Below are positions 18,123 to 28,890 of a stretch of DNA of 64,000 nucleotides, piece after piece. The stretch's first letter is position 1. Every line of letters starts with the position of its first letter. The notes beneath the pieces are model-generated. The model was not told the origin of the DNA, did no database searches, and was given only the letters and a program-made list of their open reading frames with translations. A program made the translations under genes and the position numbers. Source of the stretch: Pseudomonas paralcaligenes (GTDB lineage: Bacteria; Pseudomonadota; Gammaproteobacteria; Pseudomonadales; Pseudomonadaceae); assembly GCF_019655855.1 (NCBI RefSeq), contig NZ_BPFX01000003.1, forward strand, positions 124,001 to 188,000. Reading direction: 5' to 3'.

Positions 18123-18893
18123 ATGCTCGAAACCCTCCGTCTTCGCTACCCGGCCGTGCTGGCCCTGATCGCCCAGTGCCTGGCCCTCGTCGGCGTGGCC
18201 GCCGCACTGCTGGTCGCCGCCAGGCTCGGCGACTGGCGCCCCACCCTGTGGCAGGCGGCCGTCGCCCAAGGCGCGCTGGCGGCGGTGCTCGGCCACTGGC
18301 TGGGGCTGCGTCGCTGGTGGCTGGCGCTGAACCTGGCCTTCGTCCCAGGGCTGTTGGTACTGCAGAGCCGCGAGTGGCCGGCCTGGTGGTTCCTCGCCGC
18401 CTTTCTGCTGTTGCTGCTGATCAACTGGAACAGCTTCCGCGAGCGGGTGCCGCTCTACCTCAGTGGCGCGGACACCCGCCAGCGCCTGAGCCGGCGCCTG
18501 GCGACCTTGCCGGAGGACTTCCGCTTCGTCGACCTGGGCTGCGGCCTGGGCGGTACCCTGGCGCAACTGGCGCGGGACTATCCGAAAGCGCGCCTGGTCG
18601 GCGTCGAGACGGCGCCGCTGGTGTTCCTCCTGGCCTGGTTGCGCTGCCTGCCGTATCGCAACTGCACGGTGCGCTACCGCAGCCTGTGGCGCGAGGACCT
18701 GTCCTGCCACGACGTGGCCTACTGCTTCCTCTCGCCGGCCCCCATGGCCGAACTATGGGCCAAGGTGCAACGCGAGATGCGCCCTGGCAGCCTGCTGATC
18801 AGCAACAGCTTCGAGATACCGGGCGTGCCGGCCCGGGAAGTGATCGAGCTGAACGACTGGCGCGACTCGCGGCTGCTGCTCTGGCACCTCTGA
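18123..18893 (+). CDS. Membrane-anchored class I SAM-dependent methyltransferase
   Basis: A 256-residue protein. The first ~110 residues contain about four hydrophobic segments ([34 protein letters not shown]), so the enzyme is probably anchored in the inner membrane. The remainder has methyltransferase motif I ([18 protein letters not shown]) and an acidic residue after strand 2 (LVGVETAP). Substrate unknown. It stands between rsgA and orn, 37 bases upstream of orn and in the same direction, so they may be cotranscribed. This combination of membrane segments and methyltransferase is seen in uncharacterised proteobacterial proteins. Confidence 0.75.
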   Translation: MLETLRLRYPAVLALIAQCLALVGVAAALLVAARLGDWRPTLWQAAVAQGALAAVLGHWLGLRRWWLALNLAFVPGLLVLQSREWPAWWFLAAFLLLLLINWNSFRERVPLYLSGADTRQRLSRRLATLPEDFRFVDLGCGLGGTLAQLARDYPKARLVGVETAPLVFLLAWLRCLPYRNCTVRYRSLWREDLSCHDVAYCFLSPAPMAELWAKVQREMRPGSLLISNSFEIPGVPAREVIELNDWRDSRLLLWHL

Positions 18894-18930
18894 GCGGCTA
18901 AACTGGCGTCTGTCCAAAGGAGCCGAAGCC

Positions 18931-19476
18931 ATGCCGCAGAACCCCAACAACCTGATCTGGATCGACCTGGAAATGACCGGGCTTGAGCCGGAGCGGGACG
19001 TGATCATCGAGATCGCCACCATCGTCACCGACAGCGATCTGAACGTGCTGGCCGAAGGCCCGGTGATCGCCGTGCACCAGAGCGACGAGGTGCTGGCCGG
19101 CATGGACGAGTGGAACACCCGTACCCATGGCGAGAGCGGCCTGACCCGGCGCGTGCGCGAGAGCACGGTCGGCCCGGCCGAGGCCGAGGCGCAGACCATC
19201 GCCTTCCTCGAACAATGGGTGCCCAAGGGCAAGTCGCCGATCTGCGGCAACAGCATCGGCCAGGACCGGCGCTTCCTGTACAAGTACATGCCGGCGCTGG
19301 AGGCCTACTTCCACTACCGCTACCTGGACGTCTCGACCCTCAAGATTCTGGCCGGCATGTGGGCGCCGCAGGTCAAGGACTCCTTCCAGAAGCAGGGCGC
19401 CCACCAGGCGCTGGATGACATCCGCGAGTCCATCGCCGAGCTGAAGCACTACCGTCAGCACTTCCTCAAAGTGTGA
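18931..19476 (+). CDS. orn: Oligoribonuclease
   Basis: A 181-residue DEDDh 3'-5' exoribonuclease that degrades dinucleotides, including pGpG produced from c-di-GMP. All acidic residues are visible: [10 protein letters not shown] (D, E), the Asp of [11 protein letters not shown] and [10 protein letters not shown] (D), with the His of GAHQALDD completing the site. A clear AAAGGAGCC site precedes the start. pGpG removal links it to the c-di-GMP proteins elsewhere in this window. Essential in P. aeruginosa-type genomes or nearly so, from prior knowledge. Confidence 0.97.
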   Translation: MPQNPNNLIWIDLEMTGLEPERDVIIEIATIVTDSDLNVLAEGPVIAVHQSDEVLAGMDEWNTRTHGESGLTRRVRESTVGPAEAEAQTIAFLEQWVPKGKSPICGNSIGQDRRFLYKYMPALEAYFHYRYLDVSTLKILAGMWAPQVKDSFQKQGAHQALDDIRESIAELKHYRQHFLKV

Positions 19477-19487
19477 GGCATAGCCCC

Positions 19488-19540
19488 GTAGGGTGCGCTG
19501 TGCGCACCGCCGGGCCACTGGTGCGCGCGGCGCACCCTAC
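19488..19540. repeat. REP-like inverted doublet, GTAGGGTGCGC family
   Basis: Same family as 7265-7327: the left arm GTAGGGTGCGCTGTGCGCAC is identical to that copy, and the right arm ends GGCGCACCCTAC. The spacer between arms is shorter. It lies between the convergent genes orn and queG. Confidence 0.85.
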
Positions 19541-19577
19541 GCGATCCCCCTGAGGCTTGACTGACAGGCATCACCGC

Positions 19578-20651
19578 CTAGCCCGGGGCTTTTTCCCGAT
19601 GGCGCGCCAGCGCCCATCGCACATGCTCGCGCACCAGCTCCGAAGGATATTCGCGCCGCGCCTCCAGCGCTTCCAGCACCGGAATGGTCGACGGTGCGTT
19701 GCCCAGCCCCACGGCCAGGTTGCGCAGCCAGCGCTCGTAGCCGGCGCGGCGCAGGGGCGAGCCTTCGGTACGGCTGAGGAACTCCTCTTCGCTCCACAGG
19801 AACAGCTCGGCCAGGTTGCCGCTGTCCAGGCCGTGACGTGGCTGGAAGTCGCCCTGTTCGGTGGGGCGGGCGAAGCGGTTCCACGGGCAGACGATCTGGC
19901 AGTCGTCGCAGCCGAACACCCGGTTGCCGATCGGCGCGCGCAGCTCCTCGGGAATCGGGCCCTTCAGCTCGATGGTCAGATACGAGATGCAGCGCCGCGC
20001 ATCCAGCACATAGGGGCCGACGAAAGCCTGGGTCGGGCAGACGTCCAGGCAGGCGCTGCAGCGTCCGCAGTGTTCGCTGCCGTGAGGGGCGTCCACCGGC
20101 AGGGCCAGGTCGACGAACAGCTCGCCGAGGAAGAACCAGCTGCCGGCCTTGCGGTTGAGCACCAGGGTGTTCTTGCCGATCCAGCCGAGGCCGGCCTTCT
20201 CGGCGATGGCCTTTTCCAGCACCGGCGCGCTGTCGACGAAGGCGCGGTGGCCGAACGGGCCGACGGCCGCCTGGATGCGCTCGGCCAGTTGCTGCAGGCG
20301 CTTGCGCACCAGCTTGTGGTAGTCGCGGCCGAGGGCGTAGCGCGAGACGTAGGCGCGCTCCGGCTCGGCCAGGCGCTCGGCCATCCGCGTGTCGCCGGGC
20401 AGGTAGTCCATGCGCAGGGACACCACCCGCAGCGTGCCGGGCACCAGCTCGTCGGGATGGGAACGTTTGCTGCCGTGCGCGGCCATATAGTCCATCTCGC
20501 CCTGATAGCCGGCCTCCAGCCAGCGCTGCAGGTGCGCCTCGTGCTCGCCCAGTTCCACGTCGGCGATGCCCACCTGCTGGAAGCCGAGCTCGCGCCCCCA
20601 GTCCTTGATGGACCGGGCCAGCTGGGCAAGATCGAGAGCGGAGTCGGGCAT
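19578..20651 (-). CDS. queG: Epoxyqueuosine reductase
   Basis: The cobalamin- and Fe-S-dependent enzyme for the last step of queuosine formation in tRNA. At 357 residues it is normal length. The two [4Fe-4S] motifs are CGRCSACLDVCPTQAF and FGCDDCQIVCPWNRF. The N-terminal DUF1730 region and the catalytic-Asp region (RAFVDSAPVLEKAIAEKAG) are intact. The start is the ATG of MPDSALDLAQL; further upstream in-frame sequence crosses into the divergent nnrD promoter. It converges on orn. Confidence 0.95.
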   Translation of the reverse strand: MPDSALDLAQLARSIKDWGRELGFQQVGIADVELGEHEAHLQRWLEAGYQGEMDYMAAHGSKRSHPDELVPGTLRVVSLRMDYLPGDTRMAERLAEPERAYVSRYALGRDYHKLVRKRLQQLAERIQAAVGPFGHRAFVDSAPVLEKAIAEKAGLGWIGKNTLVLNRKAGSWFFLGELFVDLALPVDAPHGSEHCGRCSACLDVCPTQAFVGPYVLDARRCISYLTIELKGPIPEELRAPIGNRVFGCDDCQIVCPWNRFARPTEQGDFQPRHGLDSGNLAELFLWSEEEFLSRTEGSPLRRAGYERWLRNLAVGLGNAPSTIPVLEALEARREYPSELVREHVRWALARHREKAPG

Positions 20652-20679
20652 GGCGGGACGGCGGGGCGGGGGAGATGGG

Positions 20680-20685
20680 TATAAT
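20680..20685 (+). promoter_or_regulatory. Possible -10 element upstream of nnrD
   Basis: A perfect TATAAT stands 31 bases before the nnrD start in an otherwise very GC-rich gap between divergent queG and nnrD. No good -35 hexamer is seen at the right distance, so this is tentative. Confidence 0.4.
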
Positions 20686-20715
20686 TCTGCCAGACCTCGC
20701 CCGAATCGCCGAACC

Positions 20716-22209
20716 ATGCCAAGCAACGACCTGCCCCTTCCTCTATATAGCGCCGCCCAGGTGCGCGAACTGGACGCGCGCCTGATCGCCGCCGGCACTC
20801 CCGGCTTCGAACTGATGCAGCGCGCCGCCCACGCCGCCTGGCGCGCATTGCGCCGGCGCTGGCCCGAGGCCGGCGAGATCACGGTCCTGGCCGGGGCTGG
20901 CAACAACGCCGGCGACGGCTACCTGATCGCCGAGCTGGCGCAGAAGGCGGGCTGGGTCGTGCGGGTGCTGGCCGTCGGCGCGCCGGAGCGGCTGGCAGGC
21001 GATGCCGCCGCGGCCCATGCGTCCGCGCTGGCCGCGGGCGTCCGCATCGAGGCATGGCGCGAGGGCATGGAATTGCGTGGCGTGCTGGTCGACGCCTTGC
21101 TCGGCACCGGCTTCCGTGGCGAGCTGCGTCCGCCCTATGGTGCGGCGATCGAGGCGATCAACGCCACCGGCCTGCCGGTGCTGGCGGTGGACATCCCCTC
21201 GGGGCTCTGCGCCGACACCGGGCGGGTCGCGGAGGCGGCGGTGGGCGCCGACCTGACCGTCACCTTCATCGGCCTGAAGATCGGCCTGTTCACCGGCGAT
21301 GCGCCGGACTGGGTCGGCGAGCTGGTGTTCGACGACCTGCAGGCCGATCCGCAACTGGTCGCGGAGCATCCACACGTCGCCCGGCGCCTGGCCGGTGCCG
21401 CGCTGCCGGTGCTGGCGCCGCGTGCGCGGACCGCGCACAAGGGCCGGTTCGGTCATGTGCTGGTGATCGGCGGCGACCGTGGTTTTGGTGGTGCCGCCCT
21501 GCTCAGCGCTGAGAGCGCGCTGCGCGCGGGCGCCGGCCTGGTGTCCCTGGCGACCCGGCCCGAGCACCTGCCGGCCAGCCTGGCGAGGCTGCCGGAAGTG
21601 ATGTGCCAGCCCACCGAATCCACCTACCAGCTGCTCGGTCTGTGCGAGCGCGCCGACGTGCTGGTGGTCGGCCCCGGCCTCGGCCAGCAGGCCTGGGGGC
21701 GCAGCCTGCTCAGTGCGGCGCTGGCCAGCGGGCAACCGCAGATGTGGGACGCCGACGCGCTCAACCTGCTGGCCGCCGGCGCCCTGGAGCTGCCGGCCGA
21801 CAGCGTGATCACCCCGCATCCCGGCGAGGCGGCGCGCCTGCTCGGCTGCTCGACCGCCGAGGTCCAGGCCGATCGTCCCGCCGCCGCCCTCGCCCTGGCA
21901 CGCCAGTACCAGGCGGCGGTGGTGCTGAAGGGCGCCGGCAGCCTGGTGGCGGCGCCGGACGGCCGTCTGCTGCTCTGCGACCTCGGCCACCCGGCCATGG
22001 CCACCGCCGGCCTCGGCGATGTGCTGGCCGGCCTGATCGGCGCGCTGCGTGCTCAGGGCCTGGAGTCCTTCGAGGCCGCCGCGCTGGGCGTCTGGCTACA
22101 CGCCGGCGCCGGCCAGAGGCTCGGCGAGCAGGGGCGGGGCCTAGCGGCCAGCGATCTGATCCCGACCATTCGTCAGCTGCTGCAGGAGCATGCGCCGTGC
22201 CTGAAGTGA
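20716..22209 (+). CDS. nnrD: Bifunctional NAD(P)H-hydrate epimerase / ADP-dependent dehydratase
   Basis: Repairs hydrated NAD(P)H. The 497-residue protein fuses the epimerase domain (about 1-215; [16 protein letters not shown] and [12 protein letters not shown]) to the ribokinase-like dehydratase (about 225-495; [48 protein letters not shown]). It heads a long forward cluster; tsaE starts inside its last codons (13-base overlap). The E. coli equivalent is YjeF/NnrD. An internal short loop in the epimerase half is normal. Confidence 0.95.
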   Translation: MPSNDLPLPLYSAAQVRELDARLIAAGTPGFELMQRAAHAAWRALRRRWPEAGEITVLAGAGNNAGDGYLIAELAQKAGWVVRVLAVGAPERLAGDAAAAHASALAAGVRIEAWREGMELRGVLVDALLGTGFRGELRPPYGAAIEAINATGLPVLAVDIPSGLCADTGRVAEAAVGADLTVTFIGLKIGLFTGDAPDWVGELVFDDLQADPQLVAEHPHVARRLAGAALPVLAPRARTAHKGRFGHVLVIGGDRGFGGAALLSAESALRAGAGLVSLATRPEHLPASLARLPEVMCQPTESTYQLLGLCERADVLVVGPGLGQQAWGRSLLSAALASGQPQMWDADALNLLAAGALELPADSVITPHPGEAARLLGCSTAEVQADRPAAALALARQYQAAVVLKGAGSLVAAPDGRLLLCDLGHPAMATAGLGDVLAGLIGALRAQGLESFEAAALGVWLHAGAGQRLGEQGRGLAASDLIPTIRQLLQEHAPCLK

Positions 22210-22667
22210 CCCTGCCCGAACTGACTCTCCATGCCGAAGGCGAGGACGCCATGCTCGAACTGGGTGCCCGCATCGCGCGCGCGACCGGCGGTCGGGGCGT
22301 GATCTATCTGCATGGCGACCTGGGCGCCGGCAAGACCACCCTGTCGCGCGGCATCCTGCGCGGGCTGGGGCATGGCGGCGCGGTGAAGAGCCCGACCTTC
22401 ACCCTGGTCGAGCCCTATGAGCTGGGGGATATACGGGTGTTCCACTTTGACCTGTACCGCCTGGCCGACCCGGAGGAGCTGGAGTTTCTCGGCATCCGCG
22501 ACTATTTCGAGGGCGACGCCCTGTGCCTGATCGAGTGGCCGCAGCGCGGTGCCGGCGTTTTGCCAAAGGCGGACATGGACATTACCATTAGCCCGCAAGG
22601 AGTCGGCCGCGCGCTGCAGTTGCAGCCACATAGCGCCAGGGCCGAAGCGTGGTGTGCTGCCTTATAA
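22197..22667 (+). CDS. tsaE: tRNA t6A threonylcarbamoyl biosynthesis ATPase TsaE
   Basis: A 156-residue P-loop ATPase needed with TsaB, TsaC and TsaD to make t6A37 in ANN-reading tRNAs. Walker A is [23 protein letters not shown] and VFHFDLYRL follow, then [10 protein letters not shown]. The start is taken as GTG inside the nnrD 3' end because it leaves the normal N-terminal length. A later ATG (22251) would cut the first strand. Translational coupling to nnrD is likely, and amiB starts 16 bases after the stop. Confidence 0.93.
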   Translation: MPEVTLPELTLHAEGEDAMLELGARIARATGGRGVIYLHGDLGAGKTTLSRGILRGLGHGGAVKSPTFTLVEPYELGDIRVFHFDLYRLADPEELEFLGIRDYFEGDALCLIEWPQRGAGVLPKADMDITISPQGVGRALQLQPHSARAEAWCAAL

Positions 22668-22683
22668 GAGTCTGTATATAAAA

Positions 22684-24129
22684 ATGGGGAAGGCTATGCG
22701 CATGCGTGCGCTGTTCGGCGGTATCGGAGTCATGCTGGCCGCGCTGGCCGTAGACGTGCTGGCCGCCACGGAAATCCGCAGTGTGCGACTGTGGCGCGCC
22801 CCGGATAACACGCGCCTGGTCTTTGACCTGTCCGGCCCGGTGCAGCACAGCGTGTTCACCCTGGCGGCCCCCAACCGCATCGTCATCGACGTCAACGGCG
22901 CCCAGCTGGCGACCAAGTTCGACCAGCTTTCCCTGAGCAACACCCCGATCACCGGTGTCCGTTCGGCGCAGCGCTCGCCGACCGACCTGCGCCTGGTGCT
23001 CGACCTGTCCGCCACCGTTACGCCGAAGAGCTTCAGCCTGGCGCCCAACCAGCAGTACGGTCACCGCCTGGTGGTCGACCTGTTCGACCAGGATGCGGGC
23101 GCGCCCAGTGTGCCCCAGGCGCCACAGGTCAACACGCCGACCGTGGCCGTCAAGCCGCCGGAAGCGACGCTGCCCGGTACACCGCCGGCCAAGCTGCCGC
23201 CGGTGCCGGGCGGCAAGCGTGACATCGTCATCGCCATCGACGCCGGCCACGGCGGCGAGGACCCGGGTGCCCTCGGCCCGGGCCGCAAGGTGTTCGAGAA
23301 GAACGTGACCCTGGCCATCGCCCGGGAACTGCAGCGCCAGATCAACGCCGAGAAGGGCTTCCGCGGCGAGCTGGTGCGCACCGGCGACTATTTCATCCCG
23401 CTGCGCAAGCGCACCGAGATCGCCCGCAAGAAGGGCGCCGACCTGTTCGTCTCCATCCACGCCGACGCCGCGCCACGCGCCGCCGCCTTCGGCGCGTCGG
23501 TCTATGCACTGTCCGAACGCGGTGCCACTTCCGAGACGGCGCGCTGGCTGGCCGACACCGAGAACCAGTCCGACCTGATCGGCGGCGCCGGCAACGTCAG
23601 CCTGGACGACAAGGACCGCATGCTCGCCGGCGTGCTGCTCGACCTGTCGATGACCGCTTCGCTGTCTTCCAGCCTGAATGTCGGGCAGAAGGTGCTGAGC
23701 AACATGGGCAGCATCACGCCGCTGCACAAGCGCCGGGTGGAGCAGGCCGGCTTCATGGTGCTGAAGTCGCCGGACATCCCCTCGATTCTGGTTGAGACCG
23801 GCTTCATCTCCAATCCCAACGAAGCGAAGAAGCTTGCGACCCTGGGGCACCAGCAGGCGCTGGCCCGCTCGATCACCGCCGGTGTGCGTCAATTCTTCCA
23901 CCAGAACCCGCCGCCTGGCACCTACATCGCTATGCTCCGCGACCAGGGCAAGATCGCCGTCGGCCCCCGTGAGCATGTGGTCACCTCCGGCGAGAGCCTG
24001 GCGCTGATCGCCCAGCGCTATCAGGTCAGCCTCGCGGCGCTGCGTAGCGCCAATTCGCTGAAGAGCGACACCATCAAGGTCGGCCAGACCCTGAACATCC
24101 CGGCGACCGCCCTGGCGGCCCAGCCATGA
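22684..24129 (+). CDS. amiB: N-acetylmuramoyl-L-alanine amidase AmiB
   Basis: A 481-residue periplasmic zinc amidase that splits septal peptidoglycan for daughter-cell separation. It has a signal peptide (about 1-27, ending VLAA), an AMIN domain (about 28-130), a Pro-rich linker, the amidase_3 domain (about 180-400; [37 protein letters not shown]) and one C-terminal LysM repeat ([18 protein letters not shown]). In P. aeruginosa AmiB is activated by EnvC. It overlaps mutL by four bases (ATGA). Confidence 0.95.
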   Translation: MGKAMRMRALFGGIGVMLAALAVDVLAATEIRSVRLWRAPDNTRLVFDLSGPVQHSVFTLAAPNRIVIDVNGAQLATKFDQLSLSNTPITGVRSAQRSPTDLRLVLDLSATVTPKSFSLAPNQQYGHRLVVDLFDQDAGAPSVPQAPQVNTPTVAVKPPEATLPGTPPAKLPPVPGGKRDIVIAIDAGHGGEDPGALGPGRKVFEKNVTLAIARELQRQINAEKGFRGELVRTGDYFIPLRKRTEIARKKGADLFVSIHADAAPRAAAFGASVYALSERGATSETARWLADTENQSDLIGGAGNVSLDDKDRMLAGVLLDLSMTASLSSSLNVGQKVLSNMGSITPLHKRRVEQAGFMVLKSPDIPSILVETGFISNPNEAKKLATLGHQQALARSITAGVRQFFHQNPPPGTYIAMLRDQGKIAVGPREHVVTSGESLALIAQRYQVSLAALRSANSLKSDTIKVGQTLNIPATALAAQP

Positions 24130-26003
24130 GCGAGCCGCGCCGCATTCAGCTGCTCAGTCCGCGGCTGGCCAACCAGATCGCCGCCGGCGAGGTGGTTGAG
24201 CGCCCGGCCTCGGTGGTCAAGGAGCTGCTGGAGAACAGCCTGGATGCCGGCGCCCGCCGGGTCGATGTGGAGGTCGAGCAGGGTGGCATCAAGCTGTTGC
24301 GGGTGCGCGACGACGGTGGCGGCATCCCCGCGGAAGACATGCCGCTGGCCCTGGCGCGTCACGCCACCAGCAAGATCCGCGAACTGGAAGACCTGGAGGC
24401 GGTGGCCAGCCTCGGCTTTCGTGGCGAGGCGCTGGCCTCGATCAGCTCCGTCGCGCGCCTGACCATGACTTCGCGCACCGCCGATGCCGAGCAGGCCTGG
24501 CAGGTGGAAACCGAGGGGCGCGACATGGAGGCGCGGGTCCAGCCCGCCGCCCATCCGGTCGGCACCTCGGTCGAAGTGCGCGACCTGTTCTTCAATACCC
24601 CGGCGCGGCGCAAGTTCCTGCGTGCCGAGAAAACCGAGTTCGATCACCTGCAGGAAGTCATCCGGCGCCTGGCCCTGGCCCGTTTCGACGTGGCCTTCCA
24701 CCTGCGCCACAACGGCAAGACGGTATTCACACTGCACGAGGCGCCGGACGAGATCAGTCGCGCCCGCCGTGTGGCCAGCGTCTGCGGCCCCGCCTTCCTC
24801 GAACAGGCCCTGCCCATCGAGATCGAGCGCAGCGGCCTGCGCCTGTGGGGCTGGGTCGGGCTGCCGACCTTCTCGCGCAGTCAGGCCGACCTGCAGTACT
24901 TCTACGTCAACGGCCGCATGGTGCGCGACAAGCTGGTGGCGCACGCGGTGCGCCAGGCCTACCGCGACGTGCTGTTCAACGGTCGTCACCCGACCTTCGT
25001 GCTGTTCCTCGAAATCGATCCGGGCGTGGTGGACGTCAACGTGCACCCGACCAAGCACGAGGTGCGTTTCCGCGACAGTCGCATGGTCCACGACTTCCTC
25101 TATGGCACCCTGCATCGGGCGCTCGGCGAGGTACGGCCGGAAGACCAGCTGGCCGCCCCGGCCGCCGTGGAGCAGATCGTCCGGCCGACCGGCATCGCCG
25201 CCGGCGAATTCGGTCCCCAAGGCGAGATCGGCTTGGCCGCCACCGTGCTGGAGCGGCCCGCCGAGGCCTCCGTATGGCGCTCACCGGGTGCCGGCTACCA
25301 GGCTCCCCGTCCGCAGCCGGGCATGCCCCAGGCCGAGGTGCAGGGCGCCTATCGCGAATATTTCGCGCCGCTGCCCGAGTCGTCGGCCTCCGTCGGCCTG
25401 CCGCAGACCCAGGGCGACATTCCGCCCCTGGGCTACGCCCTGGCGCAGCTCAAGGGCGTGTACATCCTTGCCGAGAACGCCCTGGGCCTGGTGCTGGTGG
25501 ACATGCACGCGGCCCACGAGCGCATCACCTATGAGCGGCTGAAGACCGCCATGGCCAGCGAAGGTCTGCGCGGCCAGCCGTTGCTGGTGCCCGAGTCCAT
25601 CGCACTCAGCCAGCGCGAGGCCGATTGTGCTGAGGAGCACGGCCAGTGGTTCCAGCGCCTGGGCTTCGAGCTACAGCGCCTGGGTGAGGAAAGCCTGGCG
25701 ATCCGCCAGATTCCGGCGTTGCTCAAGCAGGCCGAGGCCACCCAGCTGGTGCGCGATGTACTCGCCGACCTGCTGGAATACGGTACCAGCGACCGCATCC
25801 AGGCCCATCTCAACGAGCTGCTGGCGACCATGGCCTGCCACGGCGCGGTGCGCGCCAACCGGCGCCTGACCCTGCCCGAGATGAACGCCTTGCTGCGCGA
25901 CATGGAACACACCGAGCGCAGTGGTCAGTGCAACCATGGTCGGCCGACCTGGACCCAGCTCGGCATGGATGATCTGGACAAGCTGTTCCTGCGCGGCCGC
26001 TGA
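24126..26003 (+). CDS. mutL: DNA mismatch repair protein MutL
   Basis: A 625-residue GHKL ATPase that links MutS to strand nicking. N-terminal ATP-binding motifs are [19 protein letters not shown] and [12 protein letters not shown]. The linker (about 340-430) is Pro/Gln-rich. The C-terminal dimerisation domain contains [12 protein letters not shown], the metal-binding endonuclease motif that E. coli MutL lacks but Pseudomonas MutL has, plus GQCNHGRPT. So nicking without MutH is expected. It is coupled to amiB; 147 bases separate it from miaA. Confidence 0.96.
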   Translation: MSEPRRIQLLSPRLANQIAAGEVVERPASVVKELLENSLDAGARRVDVEVEQGGIKLLRVRDDGGGIPAEDMPLALARHATSKIRELEDLEAVASLGFRGEALASISSVARLTMTSRTADAEQAWQVETEGRDMEARVQPAAHPVGTSVEVRDLFFNTPARRKFLRAEKTEFDHLQEVIRRLALARFDVAFHLRHNGKTVFTLHEAPDEISRARRVASVCGPAFLEQALPIEIERSGLRLWGWVGLPTFSRSQADLQYFYVNGRMVRDKLVAHAVRQAYRDVLFNGRHPTFVLFLEIDPGVVDVNVHPTKHEVRFRDSRMVHDFLYGTLHRALGEVRPEDQLAAPAAVEQIVRPTGIAAGEFGPQGEIGLAATVLERPAEASVWRSPGAGYQAPRPQPGMPQAEVQGAYREYFAPLPESSASVGLPQTQGDIPPLGYALAQLKGVYILAENALGLVLVDMHAAHERITYERLKTAMASEGLRGQPLLVPESIALSQREADCAEEHGQWFQRLGFELQRLGEESLAIRQIPALLKQAEATQLVRDVLADLLEYGTSDRIQAHLNELLATMACHGAVRANRRLTLPEMNALLRDMEHTERSGQCNHGRPTWTQLGMDDLDKLFLRGR

Positions 26004-26150
26004 AAACACCCTACAAGCTGCTGCGTTTGCCCATGCCGCGTTAAAAAATCGGTTCGGAATGCTCATTTACAGCGAGTAGACTGCGCTTCCTCACCGATTC
26101 TTGCCTTGCCTGAGCTGTACTCGCGACGCTTGGAGAGCGATTTCAGAGTT

Positions 26151-27122
26151 ATGACCAAGCGCCTGCCTCCCGCCATCTTCCTGATGGGCCCCACCGCTTC
26201 CGGCAAGACGGACCTGGCCCTGGCCCTGGCTGACGCACTGCCGTGCGAGCTGATCAGTGTCGATTCGGCGCTGGTCTACCGGGGTATGGATATCGGCACG
26301 GCCAAGCCGGACAAGGCCACCCTGGCACGCTACCCACATCGTCTCGTGGACATCCTCGACCCGGCGGAAAGCTATTCGGCAGCAGAATTCCGCGCCGATG
26401 CCCTGGCAGCCATGGCCGAAATCACCGCGCGCGGCCGCATTCCCCTGCTGGTCGGCGGCACCATGTTGTATTACAAGGCATTGCTGGAAGGTCTGGCGGA
26501 CATGCCCGGCGCCGATCCTGTGGTGCGCGCGGAGCTGGAGGCCTGGGCCGCGGCGGAGGGCTGGGAGGTCCTGCACCGGGAGCTGGCGCGGGTCGATCCG
26601 GAGTCGGCGGCGCGCATCCATCCCAACGATCCGCAGCGTCTCACCAGGGCGCTGGAGGTTCATCGCGTCAGCGGGCTCAGCATGACCGAGCACCGTCAGC
26701 GCCAAACCGCTCAAAATAGCGGCTCCGAGGCGCCTGGAACGCGGCAATTGCCTTATACTGCCGTCCAGTTCGCCATCGCTCCCGAGCAGCGACAGGTATT
26801 GCACGAGCGGATCGCTTGTCGATTCCTGATGATGCTGGAACAGGGCTTTGTCGAAGAGGTCGAAGCCTTGCGTCAGCGGGGCGACCTGCATGTGGGGCTG
26901 CCATCGATCCGTGCCGTGGGCTATCGCCAGGTGTGGGATTACCTGGACGGGCGTCTGGGGCGGGAGGAGATGGCGGAGCGGGGGATCATCGCCACGCGCC
27001 AGTTGGCCAAGCGCCAGTTCACCTGGCTGCGCGGCTGGGAAGATCTGCACTGGCTGGACAGCCTTGCAAGTGACAATCTTTCTTGTGCCTTGAAATACCT
27101 TCGGTCGGTCTCCATATTGTGA
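26151..27122 (+). CDS. miaA: tRNA dimethylallyltransferase
   Basis: Adds the dimethylallyl group to A37 of UNN-reading tRNAs. The 323-residue protein opens with the P-loop [13 protein letters not shown] and has [34 protein letters not shown] and the tRNA-contacting [13 protein letters not shown]. Length is typical. It precedes hfq and hflX as in E. coli and other gammaproteobacteria. The ~100-base gap to hfq probably holds an hfq promoter, but I see no clear consensus. Confidence 0.96.
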   Translation: MTKRLPPAIFLMGPTASGKTDLALALADALPCELISVDSALVYRGMDIGTAKPDKATLARYPHRLVDILDPAESYSAAEFRADALAAMAEITARGRIPLLVGGTMLYYKALLEGLADMPGADPVVRAELEAWAAAEGWEVLHRELARVDPESAARIHPNDPQRLTRALEVHRVSGLSMTEHRQRQTAQNSGSEAPGTRQLPYTAVQFAIAPEQRQVLHERIACRFLMMLEQGFVEEVEALRQRGDLHVGLPSIRAVGYRQVWDYLDGRLGREEMAERGIIATRQLAKRQFTWLRGWEDLHWLDSLASDNLSCALKYLRSVSIL

Positions 27123-27213
27123 TGAGACCCGCCTATTCGCCGTCTATCCTTGGCTTTGAGGCCAATACGGCATAAGCCATCTTATATTGCTTGACTACAT
27201 TTGAACCCCTTAA

Positions 27214-27480
<267 letters not shown>

Positions 27481-27492
27481 CGGGAGCCTGAC

Positions 27493-28794
27493 TTGTTCTT
27501 CGAGCGTCACGGTGGTGGTGAACGGGCCATCCTTGTCCATCTGGAAGGCAGCAACCCCGAGGCGGCTGAAGACCCGCAGGAGTTTCAGGACCTGGCATTG
27601 TCGGCGGGTGCCGACATGGTGGCTCTGGTCACCGTGTCGCGCCACATGCCGACCGCCAAGTTCCTGATTGGCAGTGGCAAGGTCGAGGAGCTTCGCGACC
27701 TGGTCAGGGAGTCCGAGGCCGAGCTGGTCATCTTCAACCACACCCTCACGCCCAGCCAGGAGCGTAACCTCGAACGCGCCTTCGAGTGTCGCGTGCTTGA
27801 TCGTACCGGGTTGATCCTCGACATCTTCGCCCAGCGCGCCCGTACCCACGAGGGCAAGCTGCAGGTCGAACTGGCCCAGCTGGATCACATGAGTACCCGT
27901 CTGGTGCGGGGCTGGACCCACCTCGAGCGTCAGAAGGGGGGGATCGGCCTGCGCGGTCCGGGTGAGACACAGCTGGAAACCGACCGTCGCCTGCTGCGGG
28001 TGCGCATCCGCCAGATCAAGCAGAAGCTGGAGAAGGTGCGTAGCCAGCGCGAGCAGGCTCGCCGTGGTCGCCGTCGCGCGGACATCCCTTCCGTTGCCCT
28101 GGTCGGCTACACCAATGCCGGCAAGTCCACCCTGTTCAATGCGCTGACCACCTCGGAGGTCTACGCGGCCGACCAGCTGTTCGCCACTCTCGACCCGACC
28201 CTGCGGCGTCTGGAGCTGGATGACCTTGGTCCGGTGGTGCTGGCCGATACGGTGGGTTTCATCCGCCATCTGCCGCACAAGCTGGTGGAGGCATTCCGGG
28301 CGACCCTGGAAGAATCGAGCAACTCAGATCTGCTGCTGCACGTGATCGACTCCCATGAGCCGGAGCGCGACCAGCAGATCGAACAGGTCATGGCGGTGCT
28401 CGGCGAGATCGGCGCCAATGAGTTGCCGATGCTCGAGGTATACAACAAGATCGATCTGGTCGAAGGCGTCGAGCCGCAGATCCAGCGCGATGGTGATGGC
28501 AAGCCCGAGCGGGTGTGGCTGTCGGCGCGCGATGGCAAGGGGCTCGAACTGCTGCGCCAGGCGATCGCCGAATTGCTCGGTGAAGACCTGTTCGTCGGCA
28601 CGCTGCGCCTGCCGCAGCGCCTGGGCCGGCTGCGTGCGCAGTTCTTCGCACTGAATGCCGTGCAGAGCGAGGCTCACGACGAGGCGGGGGACGCATTGTT
28701 GGCCATCCGCCTGCCGCGCGCCGAGCTCAACCGGCTGGTCAGTCGTGAAGGTTTGCAGCCGCAGGACTTTCTCGCGCAACACACTTTGCAATAA
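27493..28794 (+). CDS. hflX: Ribosome-associated GTPase HflX
   Basis: A 433-residue GTPase that splits stalled or stressed 70S ribosomes. An N-terminal HflX domain (SAGADMVALVTVSRH, KFLIGSGKVEEL) is followed by a coiled segment and the G domain: GYTNAGKSTLFN, DTVGFIRHLPHKL and YNKIDLV. The start is a TTG preceded by GGGAG; no ATG occurs near the family N-terminus (FFERHGGGER). It belongs to the miaA-hfq-hflX group. A short GC hairpin follows the stop. Confidence 0.95.
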   Translation: MFFERHGGGERAILVHLEGSNPEAAEDPQEFQDLALSAGADMVALVTVSRHMPTAKFLIGSGKVEELRDLVRESEAELVIFNHTLTPSQERNLERAFECRVLDRTGLILDIFAQRARTHEGKLQVELAQLDHMSTRLVRGWTHLERQKGGIGLRGPGETQLETDRRLLRVRIRQIKQKLEKVRSQREQARRGRRRADIPSVALVGYTNAGKSTLFNALTTSEVYAADQLFATLDPTLRRLELDDLGPVVLADTVGFIRHLPHKLVEAFRATLEESSNSDLLLHVIDSHEPERDQQIEQVMAVLGEIGANELPMLEVYNKIDLVEGVEPQIQRDGDGKPERVWLSARDGKGLELLRQAIAELLGEDLFVGTLRLPQRLGRLRAQFFALNAVQSEAHDEAGDALLAIRLPRAELNRLVSREGLQPQDFLAQHTLQ

Positions 28795-28890
28795 AGCCCG
28801 GTCCGCCGTTTTTGCGGCGGGTCGGGGGCTTCGGTAGCATGGGCCGGCGCGCCGCGGGCGCGTCTTTAGCTTTATCAGATGGAGATCGCT

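Noticed and set aside
28803..28820. CCGCCG-TTTTT-CGGCGG hairpin after hflX as a terminator
   Set aside because: T residues are in the loop and no U-tract follows the stem; hflK follows closely.
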